Made by a program: the position numbers and the translations under genes. A model generated the notes under the pieces. That model had not been told where the DNA came from, searched no databases, and was given only the letters and a program-made list of their open reading frames with translations. Source: Aquarana catesbeiana (Eukaryota; Chordata; Amphibia; Anura; Ranidae). From it: a stretch of DNA of 64,000 nt. The stretch spans positions 497,825,106 through 497,889,105 of the forward strand of contig NC_133328.1 in NCBI RefSeq assembly GCF_042186555.1. The letters are read 5' to 3'. Positions 11,076 through 23,649 of the stretch are shown piece by piece. Each line of letters opens with the position of its first letter. Within the stretch, counting starts at the first letter, position 1.

Positions 11076-12364
11076 GTCCCCTGCCATACATGCTCACGTG
11101 AGACCCAGTTTGGGACACTGTTAAAGCTCCCTCCCTGAGTACTTTTATCTGACATTTCCTGCCGCTAGAGACTACCACTTCACCCGTATCTCATCTTGCT
11201 GAAATCCTGCATCCCTGTGTCATAAGCCATGCTGTTAGGATGGGACGCTAATTGTCACGTTGTATGCTCTACTACACCCACGCCCATCCATCTCCAATAC
11301 TTGGATCACAGGGGCCCTTCACTTGCCATATCCCCCCATCAGTCCTGGTCCTTACTACTGTTGGATGTCTACTCGGCTACCAAATACATGGAACTTACAC
11401 GCCTTGATGGGAACTGGTAGGAATGTATCACATTTCAACAGACGCAATGCATGCAGTATGCTGTTAGTGCAACCCGCTTCACCAGTTCCCACATGTTGTG
11501 CATCGGATTGCAAAGAGAAGCATTTTTCTGAAAGATAAATGAGAACCTTTATGTCTATGTTAATGTCTAGGTTTATGCAGAAATAGTACAGGGGGAAATG
11601 ATATTGTCCTTAAATGTTCAGATGAGATCAAAGCTCAGAGCTCACTTATGGGTACTACGTCTAGTTCATGTGGGGTCTCATGAGTTTACTGGTGGGGGGA
11701 GGAGATATGATGAGATATGACATAATTGCCATTTATGTGTATACCTGGTTTTGCCGCACTCCACATGGAGGACCTTTGTTATGAGTACTGCTTGAGCTAC
11801 CATCCCATGAGGCTTGAGTCATAACACGCTCATAGATAACCCCGCCGCCTTTGTTAGAGGGGAGCTGGAGCGCTGTTGGACGTTACTCTATTGCCCTGCC
11901 AGAGGTTCACCTCTTGCGCGGTGCAATAGGGCTTGCGTTTGTGCTCGTGAACTGTAGAGGGATACATCAGGTCAGTTATATTAGAAAATGAATATTGACA
12001 TTAGTTCAAAGAATTTTCGCACTGTTCCTTTTAATATGGTAGATGTTTCTGCTTCTCATGTTTGCCCAAGATGGGTGGGAGTTCCGGGACCTCACCTATG
12101 AGTACTGTCTACCCACACCCCACATAGGCCACTGTATACACCCGAGGTTCCGGCGTTGTATGCACTTTAAGTCAGTAAGACTTTTTCTTTTGTTTAGTTC
12201 GAAACTTTCAGGGTGACAGTTTGACTGGTCTTTCTCAGTCACTTTCCCCGTATTTCTTAACCCTACCCCACTTTTACCCTTTCTCTTCCTTATCTGCTCC
12301 TCCCTACTCCCCCTCTCACAATCTCAGTGAGGCCCCTATTACTCCCCCCCCTTTACCTAAAGAC
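11076..12364 (+). other. Long inter-ORF spacer of the L1
   Basis: About 1.29 kb without conserved coding sequence. It ends in a pyrimidine-rich stretch (12230-12360) just before the ORF2 Met. The other L1 here (25955) has a similar spacer of about 0.95 kb, so it looks like a family feature rather than an insertion. No TSD or TIR was seen inside it. Confidence 0.6.
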
Positions 12365-15300
12365 ATGGCGGTAGGCTCTATTAAGGTGACCTCCCTTAAC
12401 GCTAAGGGTTTGAATACTCCGGAGAGGAGACGAATGCTGCTTCACGACCTTAAAAAGTCACATACTGATATTGCCTTTATTCAGGAGACACATTTTAAAA
12501 CAGACAAATCCCCTGTACTCCAAAATAGATTTTTTCCACGAGCGTACCACTCTACGAATTGCAATTCCAAATCCAGAGGAGTATCCATCTTGATCTCCAT
12601 TAAGTTGCCATGGCAATGCCAGGAGGTATTAGCTGACCCTGAAGGACGCTTTTTATTCATTAAGGGTCGGGTAGGTGAATTACAGTTTACACTCGCAACA
12701 TTATACGCCCCTAATGAACACCAGGACAGTTTTCTCAAACGTACTATAGATAAGCTAATGGAATACAAAGAAGGCCAGCTAATACTAGAGGGGGACCTTA
12801 ATGTACCACTGATTCCTTCAGTAGATACCTCTTCTGGTAACTCCTCTTACCCACAATCGCACCGGAAACGTATTGCACAAACCCTACACAAGGCCCACCT
12901 GATTGATGTTTGGCGACGCCAACATTCAGGGGAGAGGGATTATACCTTCTATTCATCTCCACATAAGGTATACTCCAGGATTGATCTTTTTTTTGATACC
13001 ACATGACCAGTTACATCTGGTGAGCGCCACAGCACTAGGTCAGATCACATGGTCAGACCATGCTGCAGTACATCTCACATATACACTTACTGAGAGACCC
13101 TCACCCAGATCTCTCTTTTGGCGCTTAAATGAAAGCCTACTACAAATGCCTGAGGTACTGGAGGATGTGACCAAAGAAATAGACTTCTATTTCAGGGAGA
13201 ACGATATACAGGACTGCGATCCTGGAATATTGTGGGAAGCTCATAAATGCGTCCTCCACGGGATATTCATTAAGCATGGGGCAAAGATTCACTAGATTAC
13301 TTTCCGACTTGTCCAAAATTGAAACACAACATAAACATCTCCCTACCCAGGATATTGAGATGAAATTGAGGACTTTACACACTCAAATCACAGATTACAC
13401 TACAAAGCAAAGGCTGCCTTACAATTCTGTCGCAAGATGCCTTACGAGTCAGGAGATAAGTGCGGGAAACTTTTAGCTAAGTCAGTCAAAGAGATTAAAG
13501 CCTCCTCGTACGTTCCGCAGATCACCACCCCAGACGGTCAGAGAGCCACTCTCCCGACACAAATATCAAAGGTGTTTGAGGTCTTCTACTCAGGCCTATA
13601 CAACCTACCCCGCTCCCCCTCCAATTAAGCAAACATTGACCAATACATCTCAGACTCCCAAATCCCTTCACTACCAGCGGAATCCCAGATGCTATTAGAT
13701 GAACCAACCACCCTAGAAGAACTGCAAACAGCGGTGAATTCCATGAAGATAGGTAAAGCCCCAGGTCCGGACGGATACACGGTCCAATATTATAAGACCT
13801 TTCTACCAATTTTAGGCCCACGCTTGGTGACATTCTTCAATGCTCTAGGAGCTGATTCCAATTTTCCCAGTGAAACTCTTAAGGCCCATATCTTCTTAAT
13901 CCACAAAGAGGGAAAGGATCCAGGCCTATGCAGTAGTTATAGACCCATATCCCTTTTAAATGTGGACCTCAAATTATTTTCGAAAATAATTGCATCCAGA
14001 TTAGCTCAACACCTCCACTCCCTAATCCATCTAGATCAAGTCAGGTTTATTCCTTCTAGGGAAGCGAGGGACAATACCATCAAGGTCCTCAACCTTATCC
14101 AAGTAGCGAAAGCCAATAAAATCCCCAGCGTGTTTGTCAGTACAGACGCCGAAAAGGCCTTTGACAGGGTGAACTGGGACTACATGTTCTCAGTTCTCCG
14201 TCATATTGGCCTAGGAGAAAGGATGTTGAAATGGATTGGCAGCATATACTCAAATCCATCAGCCCAAGTGAAAGTTAATGGGGTACTCTCAGGCCCCTTT
14301 CTCATCAGAAATGGAACGAGACAGGGGTGTCCTTTATCTCCTCTTCTCTTTGCCCTTTCCCTCGAACCCTTTCTTTGTACTATCAGAGCAAATCCGGATA
14401 TCGCAGGTCTCCAAGTAGGTAGCAACCACTGCAAAATATCAACTTACGCTGACGACCTCATATTCTCCTTAACAAACCCTAAAATTTCTCTTCCAAATCT
14501 CATGCAAGAATTTAAAATTTATGGGGCAATTTCTCATTTGAAGATAAATCTCTCTAAGTCCGAGGCGATGGGCATAACTGTCCCCTCTTCCACCCTACTT
14601 GAACTCCAATCAAGTTTCCGCTTTAGGTGGACTGAGACTGCACTAAAATATCTGGGCACGAATATCCCTCCTGATGTAACATGAACGTTCAAACTAAATT
14701 TCCCTCCCCTATTGACAAAGGCCTGAGCCCTATTAGACAAATGGCATACAGGTTTCCACTCCTGGTTCGGGAGATGTAACCTCCTTAAAATGAGTATACT
14801 ACCGAAATTAATTTATCTCATTCAAGCCCTACCTATCCATATCCCACCCCTTTTTTTCAAACAGATCCACTCACCAGATGTGTATGGGCACATAAAAGAC
14901 CTCGTCTACGTCAAACGCAGATGACCCTTCCCAAACAACATGGAGGACTAGCACTACCTGACATACGATTATACTACCTAGCCTCACATTTGGGACGTAT
15001 ACTTGATTGGAGGAGAAATAAAACATCCAAACTATGGGTACAGCTCGAGCAATCACAATCTAGTGTACCGCTAGGGGGAACACTGTGGTGTTATAGCGAC
15101 CTCCCACACGGACTGAAATCTCACCCACCCATTGGTACCACTTTGAGAAATAGCTACCAAATTGCTTTTCACACATCTCTCACGTCAAAAAATTCTCCCC
15201 TTTTTCTCATACTGGGCAATCCTAATTTTGACCCGGGCCTACGCCCAACGGAATTTACCTCCCTCAGAGACTCAGGTAGAGACCATGCAGCTAAGTTTGT

Positions 15301-16137
15301 TCTTGGTGGGAAATGGCCATCCATCTCAGATTTATGTAACCCAGCAGGGGTCTACCACCTTCCCTTCTGGAAAGCTGTACAACTACATCATTTTCTTCAC
15401 TCCCTCCCCGGTCCACAAGACTTCACACAGGGAACTAACGCCGTTTGGAGCCCTTTGCTCAGAGGATACCCCGTTAGCCCACATTCTGTCCCAAACATAT
15501 CTGCTGTTGATCTCACCTATGACACAACCAAATGTACCATTGTCTGACTAGTTGGGAGAGAGATCTGCACTGCACATTCTCACCCACACAAAAACAACGA
15601 ACCATTTCCCTTGCCCTCAAATCCTTGCTTTGCACTAAAATACAAGAAACTAATTACAAATTACTTACCTGCTGGTATTTGACTCTTTCTGGACTAAAGA
15701 AATGCTTTCCGTCTATCTCTGGGCAGTGCTGGCGATGTATGGAGGGAGAGGGAACCCTGATTCATATCTTTTGGTCATGTCCTAAGTTAAAGGACTTCTG
15801 GGGGGAAGTTAGACGTATCACCCAAAAGTTCACTGACTATGCTATCCCTGATGATCCCGCATTTTGTCTCCTACAACTCTCCTCGATTCCCATCAAGTCA
15901 TACAAAAAGTCACTGGTACGCCATCAACTCAATGCAGCAAAGGGTTGCATTCCCATCTTGTGGAAACAAAGCCTCCCCCCGGCCATAACATTATGGTTGC
16001 GGAGAGTAGAAGAAATTAAGAAAATGGAAGATCTGATCTTCACTGCACAACATAAACAAGAGGTATATAAGCAAACTTGGGATATTTGGAATCTTTTTAT
16101 TTATTCGGATGAGGGTCAGCATCTATTAGGCTCCTAA
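12365..16137 (+). pseudogene. L1 ORF2 (AP endonuclease + reverse transcriptase), broken
   Basis: The start is ATG 12365 (MAVGSIKVTSLNAKGLN), the usual N-terminus of an AP-type endonuclease; IQETHFKTDKSP follows, then LEGDLNVPL and, in another frame, ITWSDHAAVHLTY. The reverse transcriptase lies at 13689-14684, with GKAPGPDGYT, a D-containing STDAEKAFDRVNW, RQGCPLSPLLFALSLEP and the catalytic YADD (about 14449). A C-terminal region with CWRCMEGEGTLIHIFWSC ends at 16137. Frameshifts lie at the T-run near 12988, near 13280 and 13435, and between 14684 and 14921, and again near 15540. Stops include 13626-13628 and 14682-14684. It would have encoded about 1250 residues; it is now dead. Confidence 0.9.
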
Positions 16138-16659
16138 TCCGTTTCTTGGTAATTACTGGGGCAACACCCCCCTCTATGTGGATGACTCGCCAACGTAGCT
16201 ACCGCCATGTCTTCTTCCCCCACACCTACCGCCATGTCCCCCCCCCTTCCATCCTTCCTCCTACCCCTCCCCCCTTTTTCTTCTTATCCCCAACCTTTCC
16301 CTTCTTTCCCTCCTATTACCTCATTGTATTTCTTGGTTTTTCCGTTCCTGAGAAAAGTTGAAAAAGTAGGTGAGGATTACCCCAAAAGCATGTTACTGAT
16401 AACAAACATTGATTATAACAAAAGTGTATCTCATCAGAAATTAATACATGTTTTATGATTTCATGATTGCCTACATAAAGTGTTTTGTAATGAGTACCTT
16501 TCACCTCTGCAAATGCAATTGTAGCTTGGTTTGTATTTTCGCCAATGTTTGTACTTTGGGGCCCTCACCCCGGTTTGGAGTTGAATAAACTTTATATTTG
16601 AAAAAAATGGTTTTTGTTATGGTTTAGAGATTTTTAATTTGTTAAAAAATTTGAATGCT

Positions 16660-17420
16660 TTATGCATTTTTACAATTAATATTATATACAATTCGCACAG
16701 GGCCAACAGTTTGTGCAGTGCTTTCCAAAATAATTATAGGCAGTGCAGTTACAATACAATTCAAGATCAGAGGGATAGGAGGGCACTGCTCATGGAAGCT
16801 TACAACCTAAGGGGGAAAGGTAAATGATACAACAGGTTGTAACCATGTGGGGATGAGTTGTTAGCTAGAGGCGGGATAGGCTTACTTGAAGAAATTAGTT
16901 TTCAGGGATTGCCTAAAAAGCAGACAGAGTAGAAGAGGTACAGCTGTGAGTACATAGTTCTAGAGGAAAGGGTGCTCTGGGGAAGTCCAAGAGGTGAGCA
17001 TGGGAAAAGGCGACAAAAGAGCTAGAGAGCAGGAAGTCCTAGAAAGAGCAAAAAGGATAGTTTGATTAATATTTCAAGACAAGGTTCGTAATGTACCTGG
17101 GGATAGAGTTGTGGGTGGCTTTGAAGTTTTTTTTTTATTTGAATTTCATTTTTGGGCGACTGGTAACAAGTGGGGGGATTGGCAGGGAGGGTTGGCAGAT
17201 CCTGAGTGGTTGGTAAGGTGGATGAGTCTGGCAGCAGCATTCATATTAGACTGAAGGGTGGATAGCCTGTGTAGAGGTAAATCAAAGAGGAGGGATCTGC
17301 AGTAGTCGAGAGGAGGGAAAACAAGTGAGTGAATTAGTATCTTGGTGGTTTCATTGGTTAAAAAGTGGAGTATTTTGGAAATGTTATTGAGGTATCCTAA
17401 AAAAAAACTGTGGTTCACAA
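16660..17420 (-). mobile_element. L2-type LINE 3' fragment (antisense)
   Basis: On the minus strand 17418-17146 encodes the end of an L2 reverse transcriptase: ETTKILIHSLVFPPLDYCRS then LQSNMNAAARLIHLT. These match the family LVxxRLDYCN and QNAAARL motifs. Downstream the frame is lost, but the 3' UTR (GTTGTAAGC..., AAAGCACTGCAC-like at about 16700-16720) is recognisable. The sibling fragment at 29271-29872 has the same layout. Truncated at both ends, no TSD seen, as usual for old L2. Confidence 0.75.
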
Positions 17421-19521
17421 ATAAACACTAGACAGGATGCACCGATAACACAGGATTCATAGAGAATCCCGAACAATGTAAATAAGGAGCAAAAACTGTT
17501 TACTTTCAGACTTAAAAACTTAAAACTTATTTTGGAGTGCATTAACAGGTAGGAAGGAAAAGTCATGAGTCGCTTCGTCAGTTCATTCCCATGTGTGTGT
17601 AAATGTTTGCTAAAAACAAGGAAAATCAGAACATCCCTGGGTGAATGAGAAGAACATGAAACATTCAATATTCAAAAAACATTAAATATTCAGAAATATT
17701 AATATGCAATAACTACACTTTTTATTGCTAACTATAAAATACTATAAAGAAAATATACTGTATGCAAAATCATTATGCATTCCCTTGAGATTACATTTGT
17801 ATGCTTTTTTGCATCATTCTTATATTATTTTTAGCTGAGTACACGCTCTGTGTTTTGGCTGCCATGACGGAATTGGCACAAAAGTAGAAGAACAGTGAAA
17901 AAAAAAGTTAATTCAGCTTTTTTTTTCTACAAATAGCCTGAAATAGTCAGGCGAAATAGTCAGGCTGTAAAATCACGCATAAAGTTAAAAAAAAAAAGAA
18001 TACTACTAACTACACACAGAAACAGGGAGTCACAACTGGAACATTGTTGTGTATCAAGTATAAGTGTTTACAGAGCTAACCACAGAATAAATAGCTACAT
18101 CATGGGCTGACATTTTCTACCTCATTGTCATACCAAAAAAGAACTCATAATGGTTCCAGACAGCTGCAAACCATAATTTGAAAGTACTTTCTATACTATA
18201 TGATCAGCAGCCAAGGCCAGACTGGGAATAAAAATCAGCCTGGACATATGAAGCACACAAAAACATATTTGTGTATAAGACCAAACATGGCCAGCCCGGA
18301 TACAGCAATTATTTTATAAGTTAGCAACATAGCTGGGATTAGAATGTGCACTAGTACATAATGTGTACAGATTTACAGGATAACTGTAATTTTAGTATTG
18401 TATCCTATAAATGTCCTATCTCCAAACCAGAAGCTCCTCAGAGAAATATATACATATATCCCTGCTCCTCCAAGATCTTCTTAATACCTCTTCACAGAAA
18501 GTCTCATGGCCATTGAAATTAATGTTTTCCTTTACATTATGGTCAGTGATTGTTGTTTCAATAGCTAGAGACTAGGTACTTGGTAATGTGTATCAGCATG
18601 TATACAGTATGTCTGTGTGGAGAAGGGGGTTTACATTTTGTATGAGGCTTCCACAAAATGTTTGTCTAGAGGCCCCCCACAGACCTTAACCCAATCTGCC
18701 TCTGGGCAACAACTTAAAGTTGACCTTCCATGAACAAGGAAGGTCCACTTTACAGCCAGTTCCCATCCCCAAAATACAAATTGCTTAAAAAGCCCTAAAA
18801 ATAAAGTTTTGACAAAACAAACTAAAAAATACTTACCTTGGACTGGTTTCTGAGGCACCTCACAGGAAAGCTTAAAATTTAGTAACAATGTGCTTCAGTC
18901 CATATCAGCAGTGCACTTATGAGATTTTTCAAGTTTCCAGCTTACCCAGGAGTCAGCAGTGACGCACAATGGCATTGCTTTATTTATTTTGTATAATCTT
19001 TATCTTTTTGTATTTTAAAGAGGCACAAAATATAAGTTGCTTATTATAACCAGAAAGTCACATGTTACAACATTGACAGAATAAATATTTTTATAAAGAA
19101 ATATAAATTGCAATTGTCCTTTTTGACTTACTGTTTTACATGTGTTTAATGCGTGAGAAGTGTCCCTCTTCATTGTGTCATCTTTAAACTAGGAGTGGTG
19201 GTAGACTGCAAAAGGATTAAAGAAGGGGGGGGGCTTTATTTTTTAAGTTTTTTTTTTTTTTTTTTTTTAAAGCTAAGTTTTGTGGCAGCAAAGTGAACCT
19301 TCACTTTTAGTGAAAGAGACACTTTATTATAATTTTTTTAATGGCCCCTTGGTATTAATTTTATTTCATCTAGTTAAAATAATGTTTTTCTGAATTTTAA
19401 ATATCTCTATAATTCTTAACTTAAAGGAAGAAACATCTCAAAATATAAGCACAAAAAGCAATAGTAAGAAGAAAAAGCATAGATGCAAAGACCATTTATA
19501 ATGTGTGAGAGATAATATTAC
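17421..19521. other. Intron sequence with simple repeats
   Basis: No exon recognised. There are A/T homopolymers (for example 19246-19269) and, at about 18711-18860, a TTAAAGTTGACC stretch that looks like one end of a TTAA-type MITE without a clear partner. At 17567-17590 on the minus strand a CTGACGAAGCG string recalls the PLE hammerhead core, but no GAAA partner follows. Confidence 0.35.
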
Positions 19522-19630
19522 CTGACGCTGTATAATCCCAATCATAAAAACATAATAAAATATAATTAAATAATATCATCAAAAATCCAGAAAAAGTTAA
19601 TATATTTGGAGCAATCCAAAGAGGCACTAT
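19522..19630 (-). CDS. SELENOI/EPT1-like exon B (109 nt)
   Basis: On the minus strand a pyrimidine-rich stretch ending TTTTTTTTAG precedes 19630, and GTAATATT follows 19522. The exon is 36 codons plus one base, in phase with exon A (69 nt, phase 0) and exon C. It encodes IVPLWIAPNILTFSGFLMIL and continues to DWDYTAS. Human SELENOI reads [20 protein letters not shown] here, so the WxAPNxxTFSGF core is kept. This is the first transmembrane region leading to the catalytic domain. The LINE insertion lies in the intron below it and the PLE stack in the intron above it. Confidence 0.85.
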
Positions 19631-19971
19631 CTAAAAAAAAGAAAGGTGAAAACAATTATATGCATATTATTATATTTCTTAGTTCTATCCCTAAAGAAAA
19701 TAATATTTAATAAGAAAACTTAACTTTAACCCCCTCTTACATTTTCCCCTGGAAAAACTAGCAAATACAGTGTCTTGAAAGCATATTCATGCCCCTTTAA
19801 ATTTTCCACATTTTGTCATGTTACAACCAAAAACGTAAATGTATTTTATTGGGATTTTATGTGATAGACCAACACAAAGTGGCACATAATTATGAAATGG
19901 AAGGAAAATGATAAATGCTTATCAAAACTTTTTACAAGTAAATATCTGAAAACTGTGGCATGAATTTGTAT

Positions 19972-20930
19972 TCAGCCCCCCTGAGTCAATACTTTGTAGA
20001 ACCTCCTTTCGCTGAAATTACAGCTGCAAGTCTTTTTGGGGATGTCTGTGGATGGAGAGCGTCTGTGAACAGCAACTTTCAAGTCTTGCCACATATTCTC
20101 AATTGGATTTAGGTATGGACTTTGACTGGGCCATTCTAACACATGAATATACTTTGATCTAAACCATTCCATTGTAGATTTGGCTGTATGTTTAGGGTCG
20201 TTATCCTGCTGGAAGGTGAACCTCTGCCCCAACCTCAAGTCTTTTGCAGACTCTAAGAGGTTTTTTTCTAAGATGCTCTGTATTTTGCTCCATCCATCTT
20301 CCCATCAACTCTGACCAGCTTCCCTGTCCCTGCTGAAGAAAAGCATCCCCACAACATGATGTCACCACCATGTTTCAGGGTGGGGATGGTGTGTTCAGGG
20401 TGATGTTCAGTGTTCGTTTTGCTTTTAGGCCAAAAAGTTCAATTTTGGTCTCATCTGACCAGAGCACCTTCTTCCACATGTTTGCTGTGTCCCTCACATG
20501 GCTTCTCGCAAACTGCAAATAGGACTTCTTAAGGCTTTCTTTCAACAGTGACTTTCTTCTTGCCACTCTTCCATAAAGACTAGATGTGTGGAGTTCACAA
20601 CTAATAGTTGTCCTGTGGACAGATTCTCCCACTTGAGCTGTGGATCTCTGCAGCTCCTCCAGAGTTACCATGGGCCTCTTGTCTGCTTCTCTGATTAATG
20701 CTCTCCTTGCCCGGCCTGTCAGTTTAGGTGGGTGGCCATGTCTTGGTAGGTTTGCAGTTGTGCCATACTCTTTCCATTTTCAGATGATGGATTTTACAGT
20801 CCTAACCCTGCTTTAAACTTCTCCACAACTTTATCTCTGACTTGTCTGGTGTGTTTCTTGGCCTTCAGGATGTGGTTTGTTCACTAAGGTTCTCTAACAA
20901 ACCCATGAGGGCTTCACAGAACAGCTGTAT
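19972..20930 (-). pseudogene. Tc1 transposase, broken
   Basis: Minus-strand fragments in order: helix-turn-helix remnants near 20700-20900, then EELQRSTAQVGESVH, and LWSDETKIELFG carrying the first catalytic Asp (about 20430-20470). QQDNDPKHTAK follows with the second Asp (about 20200) and LNPIENMWQDLK with the Glu (about 20100). All three acidic residues of the DDE triad can be seen, but in separate frames with stops between 20238 and 20375. The C-terminus ends near 19972. Confidence 0.85.
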
Positions 20931-20945
20931 TTATACTGAGATTAA

Positions 20946-22043
20946 CCACTTACAGACCGCCGCACGTCGATATACGTCCTAAGTTTGAAGAGGAATATCG
21001 TTAGCTAGCTGCCATTACCCCGGTATCCTCTTCTTCGGCCGGCGGTCCGCTTTCCGATAAGAGTGGTCTCTGTGGCTAATTCGCCACAAGATCCCTTTTA
21101 TCGGTGGCGGGAGAGGCCCCCTCTCCCGCCGCGCTCCGGTGCCCTCTGCCGCTTACCAGAGCCATCGGCAGAGGTGAAGGCGATCGGATCTTCACCCTTG
21201 CTGGGCACAGAGATGAGTGAGGGGAAGATGGCCCCCACCCGTCTCCATAACAATGCAGGGTGGAAGCGAGATCAAAATGTCACTTCTGCCCAATTATTTT
21301 TTTTTTTTTACTGCATTTTAGTGTAAATATGAGATCTGAGGTCTTTTTGACCCCAGATCTCATATTTAAGAGGTCCTGTCATGCTTTTTTTCTATTACAA
21401 GGGATGTTTACATTTCTTGTAATAGGAATAAAAGTGACACATTTTTTTTTTAAAACAGTGTAAAAATAAAAGGTAAAATAAATAAGAACATTTTTTTTTT
21501 TTATACACGCCCCATGCTGCTGAGCTTGTGTGCAGAAGTGAACGCTTACGTGAGTAACGCCCGCATATGAAAACGGTGTTCAAACCACACATGTGAGGTT
21601 TTGCCGTGATTGGTAGAGCGAGAGCAATAATTCTAGCCCTAGACCTCCTCTGTAACTCAAAACATGCAACCTGTAGAATTTTTTAAACGTCGCCTATGGA
21701 GATTTTTAAAGGTAAAAGTTTGTCGCCATTCCACGATCGGGCGCAATTTTGAAGCATGACATGTTGCGTATCAATTTACTCGGCGTAACATTATCCTTCA
21801 CAATATAAAAAAAAATGGGCTAACTTTACTGCTGTCTTATTTTTTAATTCCAAAAATTTTATTTTTTCCCCAAAAAGTGCGCTTGTAAGACCACTGCGCA
21901 AATACGATGTGACAGAAAGTATTGCAATGACTGCCATTTTATTCTCTAGGGTGCTAGAAAAAAATGTATAATGTTTGGGGGTTCTAAGTAATTTTCTAGC
22001 AAAAAAACAACACATCTCAAAAAGAGGCTCGGTCCTTAAGTAG
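20946..22043. mobile_element. piggyBac-like MITE inside the Tc1
   Basis: It is flanked by TTAA (20942-20945 and 22044-22047). Joining across it restores the Tc1 sequence ACTGAGATTAAATTACAC. Ends CCACTTACAGACCG and, inversely, CTACTTAAGGACCG are imperfect TIRs. The body has a GC-rich left part and an AT-rich right part. The segment 21780-21995 recurs, inverted, in the hAT element at 24865-25215. Confidence 0.85.
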
Positions 22044-22350
22044 TTAAATTACACACAGGTGGACTCTATTTACTAATTAGGTGACTTCTGAAGGCAATTG
22101 GTTCCAATAGATTTTAGTTAGGGGTATCAGAGTAAAGGGGGCTGAATACAAATGCACGCCACACTTTTCAGATATTTATTAAAAAAAAAAATGAAAACCA
22201 TTTATCATTTCCTTCCACTTCACAATTATGTGCCACTTTGTGTTGGTCTATCACATACAATCCCAATAAAATATATTTACGTTTTTGGTTGTAACATGAC
22301 AAAATATGGAAAATTTTAAGAGGTATGAATACTTTTTCTAAGGCACTGTA

Positions 22351-22829
22351 TGTTGAATTTATTCACACACATTCAAATGAGTGTTTTAGGCTAGAAAAAT
22401 TATTCTAAACTCTTAAACATCATATTTTCTGAAAGCAGAAAACCTGTCAAATAAAAATTGATAGTAGCAATATTTTATGCTGCACGAGTTTTGTGCAACA
22501 GTTTTGCAGACCTATGTATTTTGCAATGAAAACACACAAAAACTAGTTTTTGCACACAAACACTTTAAATTAACTTTTTTATTTGCAACTTAAAAAGATA
22601 AGACTGTGTAGAGTAAAACGATACCATATATGTCAAGCCTTAAAACAGTATTAGGCCCAAAAGCAAATAGTTATTATATCTCAGCTTACCAATTCTTAGA
22701 TGTGATGGCTGCATTCATTGCCTTTTTTTTAGGCGTTCTTTTCTTCTATTTTCATCTGCTAATCCTGCCAGCAAGTCTGTTGTTTTTCACAGCACAAATC
22801 ACAGACAAACCACTTAGTACTGGCAGGGG
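22351..22829. other. Intron sequence, no feature recognised
   Basis: AT-rich and non-coding. The open frame at 22630-22836 is hydrophobic but has no recognised family or splice context. Confidence 0.35.
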
Positions 22830-23264
22830 CGATTAAAGTGCTTCTAGAGATTGAAGGTTTTCTACCTTCATGCATTCTATGCATGTAGGTTAAAAAGCCT
22901 TCAGTGTGCAGCTCCCCTGTCCCCCCCAACCTCCCTTATACTTACCTGAGCCTGATGCTGACCCAGAGATGTGCACGAGAGCAGCTGTTCTCTCCCTCCT
23001 CGTTGGCTCAGACATTGGCTCCCACTGATGTCAATCACAGCCAGTGAGGAGAGAGCAGGGGGTGAGGCTGATCCCTTTTCTGTGTGTCAATGGATACACA
23101 GTGCAGGGCTTGGGAGTGGGCCTCCACGAGTGACCCATAGCAAGCAGCTTGCTATGTGGGCATTTAGCAGGGGAGAAGAGCCCAGAGTGCAGGTGGGGAC
23201 CCAAGAAGAGGAGGATAGGGGCTGCTATTTGCAAAACCATTTTTTGTTTTTATTTAATATTATT
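22830..23264 (+). repeat. 0.4-kb dispersed repeat, copy 1
   Basis: It begins TTAAAGTGCTTCTAGAGATTG and contains GGTTTTCTACCTTCATGCAT, TGTGCACGAGAGCAG, CACAGCCAGTGAGGAGAGAG, AAGCAGCTTGCTATGTGG and GCAAAACCA. The same landmarks in the same order occur at 43857-44345 (+) and 45850-46668 (-). Non-coding. Confidence 0.8.
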
Positions 23265-23623
23265 TTAACCACTTGCTTACTGGGCACATACACCTCCTTT
23301 CTGCCCAGGCCAATTTTCAGCTTTCAGCTCTGTCACTCTTTAAATTACAATTGCGCGGTCATGCTACACTATACCTATGTGAAATTTAAAAAAAAAAAAA
23401 TTCACACAAATACAGTTTTCTTTTGGTGGTATTTAATTACCACTGGGTTTTTTTTTATTTTTTGCGAGAGAAACAAAAAAAAACTGTTTTCATAGTTTGC
23501 TATTTTTCTCCTTCACTGATGGACACTGATAGGCTGTACTATGGATATATGGAAAGAACCCGCACTCTGGAATCTATCCAAATTCTTTATTTGATAATCA
23601 CCAAGTACAGAGTAACTGCTAAC

Positions 23624-23649
23624 ATGTTTCGGCGAAGAGCCTTGTTCAC
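23624..23649 (-). other. Hammerhead-like motif in left PLE arm
   Basis: The minus strand reads GTGAACA, stem II GGC-TCTTC-GCC, then GAAAC, a decayed hammerhead core with the second conserved box intact. Its mirror copy is at 30404-30426 in the right arm. Confidence 0.45.

Larger units (their letters stand above)
9775..16603 (+). mobile_element. Full-length, inactivated L1/Tx1-type LINE
   Basis: The 6.8-kb element runs from a GGGGGCGTGG start to an AATAAAC near its 3' end (about 16583), with a short A run. The flanks 9761-9774 and 16604-16617 are a 14-bp TSD with one mismatch (AAAATGTTTTTTGT / AAAATGGTTTTTGT). Order: 5' UTR, ORF1 (9845-11075), spacer of about 1.3 kb, ORF2 (12365-16137), 3' UTR. 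Both ORFs carry frameshifts and stops. It lies in the intron between exons B and C of the SELENOI-like gene, in antisense orientation to it. Confidence 0.92.
19768..22348 (-). mobile_element. Tc1-type transposon split by a TTAA MITE
   Basis: Terminal CAGTGTCTTGAAAGCAT (left) and the inverse of CTTTTTCTAAGGCACTG (right) are flanked by TA (19766-19767, 22349-22350), as for Tc1/mariner. Sub-terminal repeats with ATTTTCCACATTTTGTCATG are also mirrored at both ends. The transposase runs on the minus strand. Without the 1.1-kb MITE at 20946-22043 the element is about 1.5 kb, normal for Tc1. Confidence 0.92.

Noticed and set aside
12481..13004. Minus-strand open frames of 68-95 codons
   Set aside because: Antisense shadows of the L1 ORF2 endonuclease region.
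17567..17590. Hammerhead-like CTGACGAAGCG (minus strand)
   Set aside because: No GAAA box or second stem follows at the needed distance.
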